From: Owenia fusiformis
Lineage: Eukaryota > Annelida > Polychaeta > Sabellida > Oweniidae
DNA: 64,000 bases
Direction of reading: 5' to 3'
NCBI GenBank assembly: GCA_903813345.2
Contig: CAIIXF020000010.1
Span: forward strand, 23,417,740 to 23,481,739
Each line of letters begins with the position of its first letter. Positions within the stretch are counted from its first letter, which is position 1. Positions 25,091-36,960 of this stretch are shown here, piece after piece. The translations under genes were made by a program, and so were the position numbers. Below the pieces are notes generated by a model. That model did not search any database. It was not told the origin of the DNA and saw only the letters and a program-made list of their open reading frames with translations.

Positions 25091-25797
25091 CTAATTTTTT
25101 ATTTCCTGTACAAGCTAGATATCCAGTCATTGTTTATAGACTCGCAAAATAATTTTGTTGCAAATGACTAAATCTTGGCCTATAATAATTGGTGCAAGTT
25201 AGAGTATAATACACACAGTCACTTTGTTCCGAAATTGTCTTGTCCCGAAGCCAAATGTTCCAAAGCAAACCGTTCCGATTTTTTTTGTTCCGTGACATCT
25301 ACCACTTATAAATAGAATTTAGCATGGAATTTGATATAGTCATCTAGTACTTTAATAGGACTTACAAAAATTTGGGTATTTTTGTCACCGTTTCTCGTCC
25401 GTTAATGTATCCATATTGAAATGGTCTGATCTCTTCATATAGGGTGTATTATATGGTCATTAATTGTATTGTCATTAGATAAACAATTTTAGTTGTCTAG
25501 ACAATAATATTCGGAATAAATGTAGACTACATGTATTATAATGCATAATTTATTAAGATTAGTAACACTTCATTAAGAAACTGAAAACATTGATTAATGA
25601 TTGGTGTAATGACAATAATTAGTAGGTATGAACCACTGAAGATACAAATAGTTTTGTTAAACATACCATAAATTGAAATGTTTACACAATAATTAAAAAT
25701 CTCATAACGTACATAGCATAGAGTTACAGTATCTCAAGCACATGAACTGTAGTATGTAGAGCGTACATTGATTAAAGAGTACATAGTATATATAGGG

Positions 25798-25940
25798 GTT
25801 ATGCACTGGGAGGTTTTGGATACAGGGAATATCCCGAGGGATATACAATATATCTTCCCGAGGGACCGAAGGGACCGAGGGAAGATGTATTGTATATCCC
25901 AAGGGATATTCCATGTATCCAAACCGACCGTGCATAACTG
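25798..25940. repeat. Hairpin with ~62-bp arms
   Basis: The arms read inward from 'ggttatgcac' and 'ttggatacagggaatatccc', and return as 'gatattccatgtatccaaac' and 'gtgcataact'. The centre, cgagggaccgaagggaccga, lies near 25860. The open frames on both strands here are the two faces of the palindrome. Confidence 0.85.
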
Positions 25941-25942
25941 GT

Positions 25943-26290
25943 GTATCTCATACTTGAGTGGGTTTAGGGTAGATATAACCTTTTCCACCTTTTTCAAATG
26001 ACAAGATATTTATATTTAACATTTTCGTAATATTCTTTTTGTTCAATACAATGAAATTGTAACATTTAAACTTAAAAAATTTAAATTTTAAAATTAAAAT
26101 TAAAAAATTAAAACTTTTGATATTTAAACTTTTTTAAACTTTTGAAAAATTCCCGGGAGCGGGATGGATATATTATATCTGCCCGCATTTGGCCTGGAGC
26201 GGGACATATGCAATATATCCTGCCCGCTCCTCAGATATGATATATATTCCCGAGTGATATCTACCCCAAACCCACTTAAGTATGAGATAC
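25943..26290. repeat. Inverted end segments plus dispersed repeat copy 2
   Basis: 25943-25977 (gtatctcatacttgagtggg) is the reverse complement of 26256-26290. The stretch 26134-26290 is the second copy of the repeat at 5351-5508. Together with the neighbouring hairpin this suggests a composite element with inverted ends. Confidence 0.75.
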
Positions 26291-26299
26291 AGAGTATTA

Positions 26300-27357
26300 C
26301 ATAAAAAGTACAAAGTATATATGGAGTATAGAATATATAGTATGTAGAGTATATAGTATATAGAGTACATAGTATATGTGGAGTCAGAAGAATTGAGTAG
26401 CTCCCATAATTATTCCATATTCCGTGAACAATCGTGAGCACGTGCTCTCTCAGAGCTGCGGATGCAAAAAGTAGAATTTGAAATCATGGAAAAGGAACGT
26501 TTTCAGTAAAGTAAAACTCCACTGTGGAGCCCCACGAAATGAAGAAATCCTCAGTGAGGGTCCACATTGTCTTTTCTGATTATCTCCATTATTTCCACAA
26601 GAAATTCTTAGATATAGATCTGTTAGACCTAATGTTTCTAGCTTATTGATTGATCATCAAGTAAAAGTCCTGAGAATAAGGAGAAATGTTTAAAAGAAAA
26701 AAGGAAATGAAGCCTTTCAGGGCAGTCCTGATTCACTAGGAATCAACTGGAATACGTAGTGTGTAGGTTCCAGTTTCAAAATACATAAACAGTAATTGTT
26801 TGGATGATTACAAAACGATTCCCTTGCTTAGGAGATGAAGACAGTTTACTAAGTACAGAGTCCAAAAAGAGTTACATCCCTCCAAGATATCTACAATGTG
26901 CTTTCAAGTGCTACAAAATGGAAAACTGTCTTGTCATTTGTAAATATCAAAATAATTAATGATCTATTTCTGAGATGAAATCATATTCCAAAACTGGAAC
27001 CCACGCACTACAGAATGACAAAATAATAATTTAAAATTTGATGCCCATGCTGAAATGAAGACATCATGTCTTTGTTTCCTGTTGATCCCCAGTGTAATTA
27101 TCAAAAATTGTATTCATGAACATAATTTATTTAAATCAGTATATATCCTCATAAATTTACTGCAAAAATATTTTCAGAGAGATTTCAGAGGAATTTCTTT
27201 TTCAGGAAGTTGCTGTTTGGTACAATCTGAGCCGTTGTTAGGAATATATGTGTCTAGATTTATGTTTCATTAGCAAGAAATAGATTCCTTCTGAGTTTAA
27301 ATGTAATAAACACATCTGTTGCTTTTTAAACCAGCCCTTTTGAAATTCTGGGGCTAT
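26300..27357. other. Intergenic, nothing recognised
   Basis: A run of 'agtatatagagtacatagta'-like short repeats (26320-26380) is followed by unique AT-rich sequence. No gene is supported. Confidence 0.45.
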
Positions 27358-27359
27358 TA

Positions 27360-28352
27360 CAGGGTGACCGGAAAAAAAGGAGACCATTGAAATAGGCAAT
27401 ATCTCCTAAAATAGACTAGTGACATCAATGAAATTTTGCATACATCAGGACAGTTCTATGGAAATTTGTTCCTGAAAGTGTCAATACAAGCAGTCAACTG
27501 GTTCAGGAGCTATGATCATTTACATAACATGCTCCAAATAGGCGCAATTGAGACCAACGCAGAGCTGGATACATTTGGCAAATACCCTTACATATTCCGA
27601 CCTTGTTATGGCATTACATTTAGCATTTATTGCCACCTTTAGGTCAGCAATTGTCTCAGGATTGTTTTGGTACACATTGTCTTTCAAATTGCCCCACAAA
27701 AAGAAATCAGGTGGATTCAAATTTGAGGTGTATGGAGACGAAGCTTATCTGACCTATGGCTTCTGACTCAGTGGTTCCACTCAGTTACAGTATCATCCTA
27801 AGGAGGTTTTGGGCAGCCCTTGGTTTTCATATGGGATTTAATTGTGCCATATAGTGGTTTTAGTAACATGGCACTATGCCCAATACCTAAAGTGACTCTT
27901 AAGATTTGGTAAATCAGCACTTTGGCAACAGGATGATGAACCACATGTCAGATAACCCTTCATTGCCATTACAGCCTAGACTTGAATCCTGCTGATTTCT
28001 TTTTGTATGGATATTTGAAAGACAATCTATACCAAAACAATCCTCAGACTATTGTTGACCTAAAGAAGGCAATCACTGCTATATGTAATGCCATAATAAT
28101 GCCATAGAGGGCAGAACATGTAAGGGTAGTTTGCCATATGAATCCAACTCTGCGTTGGTCTCAATTGTGCCTATTTGGAGCATGTTATGTAAATGATCAT
28201 AGCTCCTGAACCAGTTGAATGCTTGTATTGAAACCTTCAGTAACAAATTTCCATATAACTGTTCCAGTGTATGCAAAATTTCATTGATGGCACTTGTCTA
28301 GTTTAGGAGAAATTGATTACTTCAATGGTCTCCTTTTTTTCCGGTCACCCTG
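27360..28352. mobile_element. Mirror-image mariner remnant, TA-flanked
   Basis: The ends are cagggtgaccgg and its inverse, flanked by TA at 27358-27359 and 28353-28354. The arms are about 370 bases (27360-27735 and 27965-28352) and each carries the same C-terminal piece of a mariner-type transposase, facing outward. The left arm on the - strand encodes NPPDFFLWGNLKDNVYQNNP; the right arm on the + strand (27976-28092) encodes LDLNPADFFLYGYLKDN and QNNPQTIVDLKKAI. These include the third catalytic aspartate region of mariner transposases. The N-terminal part and first two catalytic aspartates are absent, so the element cannot be autonomous. Confidence 0.85.
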
Positions 28353-28608
28353 TAGATAGGACCTCACACTGTGGTCATGAATGGAATGCCTTATTGGGTA
28401 ATTATAGATGACAATAACTATGTTAGTTATTGGCACAAGAAATATGACATGGAAATATGACATGCTGTTAGCAGTTAATACATCAATACCAAATATTGCC
28501 AGCTAATTTTGCATTGCTTTAGTGAGTGCCTTTTTCACCATATCTGTAATTAAACCAAGAAATGGTGTCATTTTTATGTTTACAGTATTTTCACTTTGTG
28601 TTTTCCAG

Positions 28609-28842
28609 GTCCTTTGAAAATATCAATGGTAACAATTGGCGAGAGAACAAGAAAAAGGGAAGAAGAGAGAACCGATACATCTAAAGAATATTTTAGTGAA
28701 ACGAGGCTAGAAGACATTGTTGTATTATTTCAGATATGCAGTAACATTGCCTATACTTAGGCAAACTGCTTCAAATATAACCACACAACAAGTGCTTTTA
28801 TGTTAAACAGTGTGTCCAATCGTAACACTGGCGGGTCCAAGC
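28609..28842 (+). other. Probable 5'UTR part of the first visible exon
   Basis: A good acceptor (cactttgtgttttccag) ends at 28608. The following sequence joins directly to the coding start at 28843, and an in-frame TAA at 28804-28806 blocks upstream extension. One or more 5' non-coding exons should lie upstream, but I cannot place them. Confidence 0.55.
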
Positions 28843-29980
28843 ATGCCGATTCAGAAGGTGAAGAAGGAAATCCCACGCGATATTCTGCATGGAAATTCAA
28901 GTCCTCAATATAATGGTCAACAAAATGCAGGAGGTCCAGGTCTCAATGCTTTACGTAGCCAGCTGAGTAGCCAAGGCCCCAATACAAATACTAAACCCCC
29001 CATACCACCCTTAGATGAGAATGCTCTCGATATTACCAGTATTAAGGGTATATTTGGTTGGACAACAGTGGATGGAGTAAGCTTACCTTATTTATTTCGT
29101 GAAGCCAAATATGTCGCCGTACGTATGGTAGAACTCAAGTTATTATTTAAATATCCGAATGCTTATCCAGAAGAATTGAAGAAACGTCCACCATTGATGA
29201 GTCATTATGTAACTGAGGCAGAGGCTAAACTCCTTAATGAAATCAACATTGAACACTGTGAATCAGAGTTTGGACGACACCAATTCACTGTAAAAGACTT
29301 AGTTGTTCGATTAGAGGAGTTCAAAGACTTTTATAAGATCGTTAAGGAAGCTTTTCCTGAAACGGATAACTCAAGAGAGAGCAAAGATGAGGGTGATGTG
29401 CAAGGAGGGTGGTTACAAATCAATAATACAGTTATACCTTATATATTACGTAACCCTGTGGGGAAGTTGGTCCCACTCTCCGTGGTGCAATATGCTGCTG
29501 AGCTACTCAATGGAGTTCAAATAGATGGCACCACTTTACCAACAGAAAAAGAGTGTACATATTTTAATGACAGTTGCAAAAAAGCAGGACTTAACTTTTA
29601 CTTTGGAAGAACTACAAAGCTTATGAAACTGACTCAAGTGACTCAACTGTGTAAACTAGATGTTTTAGAAGTAAATGAGCTTCCTAAAGATAATCCATTT
29701 GGTGCTGCCAGATTCAAAAACATCCCCTACCCCACCCGAAATGGATACAGCAACCAAAAGGGTCCTGGTAGCTATATGGGGGGTAATCCCCGCCAAGGAC
29801 GTCCTGGTCAGCCAAACATGGGAGGTCACCGTGGACCGCCTCCCCCATATTACCCTCCAGGAATGATGTCAGGGATGCAGAGACCAATCTCAGGCACTAC
29901 TGGAGGTCAAAGAGGTTCTTCTGGCACTACAAATGTTAGGTATCCCACACAACGAAACCCAAACACACAGTCGGCTCAAG
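28843..29980 (+). CDS. Three-repeat nuclear-type protein, coding exon 1 (residues 1-379)
   Basis: First coding exon of a 675-residue protein; I do not recognise the family by name. The start is the first ATG after an in-frame stop at 28804, with A at -3. Two related domains are visible: one at about residues 70-169 (GIFGWTTVDGVSLPYLF, VAVRMVELKLL, TEAEAKLLNEINIEHC, FTVKDLVVRLEEF), the other at about 188-270 (GGWLQINNTVIPYILR, VPLSVVQYAAELL, TEKECTYFNDSC, AGLNFYFGRTTKLMKL). Both follow the plan 'short hydrophobic entry strand, V-P-L/V-R-M helix, T-E-x-E helix, C, F/L-x-x-K-D/L'. A Gly/Pro/Arg-rich linker follows. The exon ends at CAAG|gtaaat, in phase with the next exon. The longer open frame that runs on to 30087 is intron read-through. 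The role is unknown; partners and location cannot be read directly. Confidence 0.85.
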
Positions 29981-30569
29981 GTAAATTCTCTTTTAATACA
30001 CTCTTAATACTCCTCTCCCTATTTTGTGTTAGTGGTCTCTCTGAATTTGAAGCAAGTGTAACCTTTTTTTCAATTTTAGCATATTGATATGCAAATGTCT
30101 TTAATGCCAATATTTTTCATTCATTGTTATTCAAATAGATATGTTTTGGGCTCGCAGAAGAAGGATAAGATGTTGAGGTTTATAATATGTGTGATTGAGT
30201 TGGTTTTTCAGACATTACAATTTTTGATATTTTCGAAATGGAAACCTTGACCCATTCCCTGACTCATCCTTTACAGGATTGATCAAATATACAATTTTTT
30301 AACCTCCTTTTATATCCCACTGTATGAAGTCCAGTGATATAGAGAAGCCATCCATCCAAAGGAATTTTCAATATGGCCGCTCAATTCGAAAAAATGTAAT
30401 CTTTGATAACTCTTATACCTGTCGACAGATTTGGTTCACAATTTCCATGCTGATGCCAAGAGGGGGAATAACCTGGCCTTCAGTGATGACCGTATTTTTA
30501 TCACACCATCGGTAGGATATAGTTGTCATGATTACGGCATTATCATGATTGTCCCACTTTTTTTGTCAT

Positions 30570-33368
30570 TTTTTTTTTTTTTTTTTACATTTATTTCAAC
30601 ATAACATATTTACAAAACAAATACATTCAAAAATACATGCAATTTCTACAAATACATAGAACATTTTAATATATAGAGCTTCACCAAAAAAGAACAACAT
30701 ATTTATGATATAAATTTTTTAATAAATTGATCTAAATAATGATTTACTTTTTCGTTTTCATTTACACAGTTTGCATAAAACTTTAAATTGGATGCAATTT
30801 TTGATTTGAAGTTGACATTTTCATATTTATTCCTTTCTTCCGACAATTTTACCCATGTTGAATATATTGTGTAACCTATAATAGTAAGTATTAAATTTCT
30901 AAATGCTATAATATCACTTTCCATGCAATAAAAACCCAGAATAAAATGTTTCCAGAGTATTTTACATTTCAATATTTTTTCCACATCCTTCCATAGTGTT
31001 TCTACTAGCTTACATTCAAAAATAAGATGTTTTGCATTTTGAATTATATTACATTTTGAACAATTTTGGTTAATATTAGAGTTCCATTTACATATCTCAC
31101 TTCCACATGCTAAAATGTTGTGAAGTAATTTAAAGTTGAATTCAGCATACTTTTTGTATTTCATGTTTGTTATTTTCAAGGAATATATTTTATCATAAAA
31201 TGTTTTATCATGAGGAATGCTAAAGATATTACTCCAATGTTTTTCTAAAACATTTCGTTCTTGTTTACTTTTTATCAATATATCATATAGCATATTTGTT
31301 TTCATCTCTTCTAATTTAATCCATTTATCATTTCCTAAAAGGAAAGTTTTCCTATATTTTATGTTTGTGTATTTTACTTTTGTAGTATCATACTTATTCA
31401 TCACATTTGTTATACAGGCTTTTATAAGAATGTATTCTATCATCCAATTTCTTTTGTTAACAAGTTTGTTTTTTATATAGTTTTCATTATAGAAGGTTCC
31501 ATTTTCATCATAGAAATCTTTAACATATATAAATCCACTATTTATCCATTTTATGTTGTGTACCACTTCATTTTTAATTTTAAAAGATTCATTTAGCCAA
31601 AATATTTCTCCTATTAGATTTTGATCGTTTCTAGTTTTACATTTATTAAAAGCTAAGAAAATTTCTCTATAAAACAATGGCATAGGCAGTTTTGTATCTT
31701 TGGTAAAATGTGTTTTTATAAAATCATCAATTTTAAAACCACACTGTTTGATATAATATTTTGGAATATCAATCCATGATGTGTCATCATCTTGTATTCT
31801 TTTCACCCAACTTGCTTTTAATGACATTATCTTTGTTTCAACGTCTATTAAGCCCAAACCACCATTTTTAATTTTTAATATTGTAGTTTTTCTTTTGATT
31901 CTATCTTTCTTCCAAATAAAATTATAAATGATTGAATTTACTTTTTTGACAATTCTTTCGGGGACATCAAGGATAGAAAAGTTATATACTAGTTTTGAGA
32001 TTCCTAATATATTGATAATCTGTACTTTACCAAATAAAGAAAGTTTTCTTTTTTTCCAAGATTCGAACAGTTTTTCAAATTCTAAGATTTTGGGGTTCCA
32101 ATTTAGCTCTGCACATTTTTCTTTGTTATTGCCAATATAAATACCTAAGGTTTTAATTGGTTCATTTGTGAATTTAATATTTTCAAAGTATTCATCGGTT
32201 TGCTTTTTAAAATTACCTAGTGCTATGCCAATTGTTTTTTCTAGATTGAGACATAGACCACTTACTTCCGAAAATGTTTTTATTTCTGTTAATGCATGTG
32301 AGATTGATTCTTTGTTTTCTAAAATTAATGTCGTGTCATCTGCATGTTGAATCACCTTTGTTTCTTTTTTGCCATCAATACTAATACCTTTGATTAATTT
32401 ATTATTTTCTATTTTATTATTCATGATTTCAACACATAAAATAAATAATAATGCAGAGATTGGGCATCCCTGGCGTATACCTCGTTCTATCTTTACTTCA
32501 TTTGACAAAAAACCATTATTTTTTATTTTGAGAATTGGATTTGTATATAAAATTGTCACCCATTTAATAAACCTTTTGCCAAAATTCATTTTCTGAAGGA
32601 CTTTGAACATAAAATTCCAATTAAGACTATCAAAGGCTTTTTTAAAATCTAGGCTAATTATCAATCCATTTCTATTCTCATTGTTTATAAGTTCTAAATA
32701 ATCTATTAATAATCTGGCATTTGTTCCAATAAAGCGTTTTTCAAGGTATGCAGATTGATTTTTTCCAACAAGTTTTTTCACTAGGCTTTTTATTCTATTT
32801 GTTAATGTAAAAGCTATAATTTAGTAATCATAATTAGTAAGACTTATGGGACGGTAATTAGCAAGGAGTTGTCGATCTCCCTTTTTGAAAATTAAGTTCA
32901 AGATCGCAATTTTCATGGTTTCACATAATTCACCTTCTTGAAAAACTTCATTAATCATTTCCAAAAATATACTTTCCATATCTGACCAAAAATATTTGTA
33001 AAATTCAGGAGTTATCCCATCTAAACCAGGACTTTTATTCAATTTTAGATTTTTCACTGATGAGTTTACTTCAGATTTTGTTATATTTACTTCTAAACTA
33101 TTTCTTTCACTTTCAGTTAAGGTGTAATTAAGTTCTACTTCTTTTAGATAGTTGTTCATCACTTCTTCATCTGAATTATTATTTCTATAAAGGTTTTCAT
33201 AAAATTTACAGGCTTCTTTTAAAATTTCAATATCTTCTGTGACGACCTTGGATGGCGTTTTTATTTTAGTTATAACATTACTGGTTTGTCTTTGTTTTTC
33301 TAATTGTAAAAAATAAGATGTACTTTTTTCCCCCTTTTCAATCCATTTAGCCCTTGATCTAATAAACA
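30570..33368 (-). mobile_element. 5'-truncated L1/Tx1-like LINE with 18-bp target duplication
   Basis: The target duplication tcccactttttttgtcat flanks the element at 30552-30569 and 33369-33386, a perfect 18-bp match. The poly(A) tail appears as a T-run at 30570-30586 on the + strand. The 5' end lies inside ORF2, just before the sequence for IRSRAKWIEKGEKSTSYF, so the endonuclease and ORF1 are missing. The 5' truncation, poly(A) and target duplication are the signature of target-primed reverse transcription. The perfect duplication suggests a fairly recent insertion. It is antisense to the host gene. Confidence 0.95.
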
Positions 33369-33369
33369 T
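30703..33369 (-). pseudogene. LINE ORF2 reverse transcriptase, truncated, one in-frame stop
   Basis: One reading frame of 889 codons is broken by a single TAA at 32821-32823, between LTNYDY and IIAFTLTNRI, giving apparent pieces 32821-33369 and 30703-32781 (plus a short open lead). Visible in order: IRSRAKWIEKGEKSTSYF linker; NKSPGLDGITPEFYK; NYRPISLTN; KNQSAYLEKRF; SLDFKKAFDSLNW; RGIRQGCPISALLFILCVEI; the catalytic loop; LCLNLEKT; and a C-terminal zinc-knuckle-like stretch CGSEICKWN..CSKCN..HLIFEC..LW of the type that follows reverse transcriptase in L1/Tx1 elements. The catalytic loop reads QHADDTT, with His where Tyr or Phe is normal. Truncation alone makes this copy inactive; the stop and the His may be later damage or variant features. 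Confidence 0.9.
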
Positions 33370-34116
33370 CCCACTTTTTTTGTCATCATGATTTCAGAAA
33401 AACTGCTCATCGGATTTTCTCCAAATTAGCACACATATGATAGTTCTGGAGCTGATTAACTTTTGGTCAGCAAACTTGTTTTCTGGCAGCCATTTGAAAA
33501 AATCCACTCATTTTTCACAAAAAATGTAAATCTTTTCGTTTATAGAATTTGCTGGACCTCTGCTGAAGGAATTGTTTTCTGTTTGGCTGTTCAAAACAGT
33601 TATCATGTTTGTTGTGGAAAATTCATGTTTTGAGGTATAACTCAGGAATTATTGCTTCAGTTTGCATTGAAATTTACAGGTATGTTCTCATGTGTAATGC
33701 CAATACATATTTTAAGGTATGACTTATATTCTTCCTAAAATTCAAATTGACCACCACTTTTATTACGGAAAAGTTACATTTAAAGCCATATAATAAAAAT
33801 TATTGCTTGGATGTTCTCATATAAAATGCCAATGAGGTTGTGAAGTCTTGCCACCATTTTTGCTGTAGAAAAAACAATTTAGGAGCCAAGTTTAGGCATT
33901 ATTGCTTTGGCTTACATTAAAATCTCCAAATATGTTCTCATATGTTAAACGAATGAGGTTTTGAAGTTAATATGGCTGACAATGAGACTGAAAGAGCTAC
34001 ACCAAGTGAGCCCAATACCCATGGTACTATTTATTATATATTTTTATTCTTGTAGTTGTAGAAGGTTACTCCAACTGACATGTTAACATAATTAACAGTA
34101 TTATTGTGTATTCCAG

Positions 34117-35006
34117 GTGCAAACAATCCACCACAGAGAGTAGCCAATTCTGCCAATGACCCCCGTGGTCCTCCCAACGTAATGATCAGTCAGAGCGGCT
34201 GGCCCCCTAGAGTACCCCAACAAGCCCAGGGGACTGTGTTTGTCCCCCCTCAATACACACAGGGTAGTTTCCATCAAATGCAAATCATGAATGGACAAAT
34301 GGTTCCCATTGCTGGATCAAGGCCTGGTGGCCAATCTGGTACACTTACTGCCAAACCTGGTGCCTCTCAAAGTCAAACTCCGAATCCTACCTCGAAGAAA
34401 CTCACAGAAACATTACCATGTAAAAACAATAGACCACGTGTTCCTTTAGAAGAGACACGTGCGGCACAGACACGCCCAAGCACAATCCAGAAACAACCAA
34501 TGTCATCAATGAGTTACCACGTATCATCCATGTTACAAAACTCAATAGCACCAATAGAGTTTCATAAGAAAACAGTGTCCTGTTTATCTACTAACAATGA
34601 CAAGTGGGCTTTAATGGAGGCTATCGGGAAGCTCTATTTCCCTTATTGTACAATGGATGAATTCCAAGAAGCACTAGAGATTGTACTACGGTGCCCAGTA
34701 CGAAGTCTCACCCTTGAGGAAGAGCGTGCATTTATAGAGTTCTATGGCTTGCGAACCAACTCTCTGAACTGTAATAAAGTTGTCAAACTTGATGACTTGG
34801 AAAAATATATGACCCAGTTAAAATATATGTTTCAGGATAAAGAAGAGAAGTTCAATAATACAGCAGATACAAATGCTAACAAAAGGAAGTCCTCAGACAG
34901 TTTACATAGAGATCTGAGTGGGAAAAAACATAAGGCCAATAATGAAGGCAATCCAGGTGCTACAACTATTGTCATGAATGGGGATGATGTGATCCTAATA
35001 GAGTGA
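34117..35006 (+). CDS. Three-repeat nuclear-type protein, coding exon 2 (residues 380-675)
   Basis: Joined to 28843-29980 across a phase-1 intron, this exon completes codon Gly380 and ends at TGA 35004-35006. It begins with a Pro/Gln/Gly-rich low-complexity region (about 381-515). A third divergent copy of the repeated domain follows at about 531-616: CLSTNNDKWALMEAIGKLYF, EFQEALEIVLRCPV, LTLEEERAFIEFYGL, LNCNKVVKLDDLEKYM. The tail has two basic clusters, KRKSS at about 635 and GKKHK at about 649, which resemble a bipartite nuclear localisation signal, and a short acidic/hydrophobic end. I infer a nuclear protein with three protein- or DNA-binding modules joined by disordered linkers. The assignment of three copies is by eye; a profile comparison would decide it. 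Confidence 0.85.
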
Positions 35007-35115
35007 TCATAATACAACAGAGAATCATGTACAAGGCAACTGGATCTTTTGTTTTACAAATGAAATACTTTAAATGTACATGTGCTGTCATATTTGGTGC
35101 CCAGTTGAAACAGCA

Positions 35116-35121
35116 AATAAA
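35116..35121 (+). promoter_or_regulatory. Polyadenylation signal AATAAA
   Basis: It lies 110 bases after the stop codon at 35006, at a normal distance for a short 3'UTR, followed by AT-rich sequence. Confidence 0.65.
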
Positions 35122-35446
35122 ATGTTACTTTAAAATAAGTGAAAAACAGAAAAATTTGTTTTAATTGATACTGTACTTCTGATGAGTCATTGATACTATA
35201 ATATCTCATGCATGAATTTGTGATTTTGAAGTTTTACCGCAATCAAGTATTTGCTGATTCACCCAGATGAGAGTTTGAAAATTATATTGCACCCAGTGTA
35301 TATACTTCAAAAATTTATGAAACATCTTAGGCTTAGAAAGTTTTGGTTTGTTCTTCAGTTCATAAGTCTAATTAAAATTTTGTAATGTAAGTATTTAGTC
35401 ATTTGGCATTTGGTCCATTCTGAAAGCATATGAAAAGGTACATGTA

Positions 35447-36318
35447 CAGGGTGGTCCAAAAAAAGTAATCTCTGCAACAGGCTACATTTTTCTTAATACA
35501 TGCATGAATTGGCTCATATTATCACATGTTGTAGAGAAAGGTCTAACATTTTAGTTGATGCCATAATATATTCTCAGTCTTAAATTTTGAAGAAATTACA
35601 AGAGTTTAACAAACATGCCTGAAAATTACATATTCAAACAGAAAACACATTTCACACTTTCATTGATCATTTGAAGCATTTTTAACTGTTCAACAGTTCA
35701 GGGGTATGTTACCTACACCAACATTTAGAGGGGGGCCTCTTATGGAAGGAAGATTCCCCCTATAACAAGGAATCTGATGACCCCTTCATCAAATATCTTT
35801 AAAAAATCAAAAGAAAATCCAATATTCAATGTTTTGAGCCATATTTTATTAGAATTGGTCCATGATTTATGAAGATATTGACATTTCAGGATCATATAGG
35901 GGTATGTTCTTGATTTCACTGGAAAATGTTTTCGTCTGAGGAAGCTAAGCACATTTCTTTGGATCACAATAACTTTGCAACTAACAAAGGTAGGATGCTA
36001 GTTTTAAGCCATAATGTGCAGGATTTAAAATTGAACAAAGTCAGAAAATATTAGTTCTTTAAGACTGCAGCTTAAAAAATTCTCAGGGGAAAGGTGTTGA
36101 CGGGTTAAAAAGTCGCAGATATCGAAAATCACATTTTTTCCATTTTCAGTAATATTTGGTTAGGGCTTTTAATTTCTGCAAATTTCAAGACTAAGAAAAA
36201 TGTATGGTACCAACATAAATTTTAGACCTTCCTCTACAACATCTGAAAAAAAAGAATTCCTCCAAGCAATAAGGGAAATATAGCCCATTGCAGGGGTTCA
36301 CTTTTTTGGACCACCCTG
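35447..36318. mobile_element. TA-flanked MITE, cagggtggtcc ends
   Basis: The inverted termini cagggtggtccaaaaaaagt / cacttttttggaccaccctg are flanked by TA (35445-35446, 36319-36320). It is 872 bp with no recognisable transposase. The TA duplication and CAGGGTG start fit the IS630/Tc1/mariner group. Confidence 0.85.
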
Positions 36319-36320
36319 TA

Positions 36321-36960
36321 TATTGATTGATACAAAGGTTGTAATATCAAACTAACTTGCCAAGACAACTGTGTGTGTCATTGTAACCTCAGACAGCTGT
36401 ATATATATGTTGATGAGCTTAGTTGCCAAGACACACTACCCTACCTCGATCGCGCATGCGCGAAATTTTTAGAATGTAAATTGTTCAATAGTACAGGGAG
36501 CGAGAAAGTAAGTTGATTATACAGAACGATTCGCTGGTTACATACAAAAACCAATTCTGAGATAGTCCTAATATACTAGAATCATGTTTTGTACAACCAC
36601 TAAATGTAATTGATCTAATCTTTCTTTTCACACGAGTACAATAACAATGTACATGTGCCAATCATTTTTTCTAATGCGCTTGACATCCTAATCCAGTGGT
36701 AAATGGAGCTGTATTTGACATTCAAAACCAGGATATAATGAATAATAGAAGGAATGATACATTTCATTGGAGTTCTCGTGCATTTGAAAAAACTAAACTC
36801 AGTACCCCAGGAAGAAACTTGATATTATATTTCTGGAGAATGAAAAATGGGAAAATTTAGTTAAATTCAAGTAGCATGTCTTATCATGTCTTATATACAG
36901 TAACACGTTACCCCCCCCACCCTTTTCTTTTCTTCTCTCTTTTCTCTTGAAAAAAATAAA
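36321..36960. other. Intergenic, nothing recognised
   Basis: A small CG-rich palindrome (tcgcgcatgcgcga, about 36451-36465) is the only feature seen. Confidence 0.4.

Larger units (their letters stand above)
29981..34116 (+). other. Intron with an antisense LINE insertion
   Basis: The donor is gtaaat at 29981 and the acceptor ttgtgtattccag ends at 34116; the phase is one base before and two after the intron. The LINE at 30570-33368 makes up two thirds of it. The remainder (33390-34000) has degenerate ~120-base units around 'aaatNtNcaNgtatgttctca'. Confidence 0.85.

Noticed and set aside
25798-26001. Open frames on both strands (77-87 codons)
   Set aside because: They are the two faces of a long hairpin.
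29981-30087. Extension of the exon-1 frame to 30087
   Set aside because: A good donor at 29981 and an exact phase match to the acceptor at 34116 make this intron read-through. The added residues are hydrophobic and unlike the rest.
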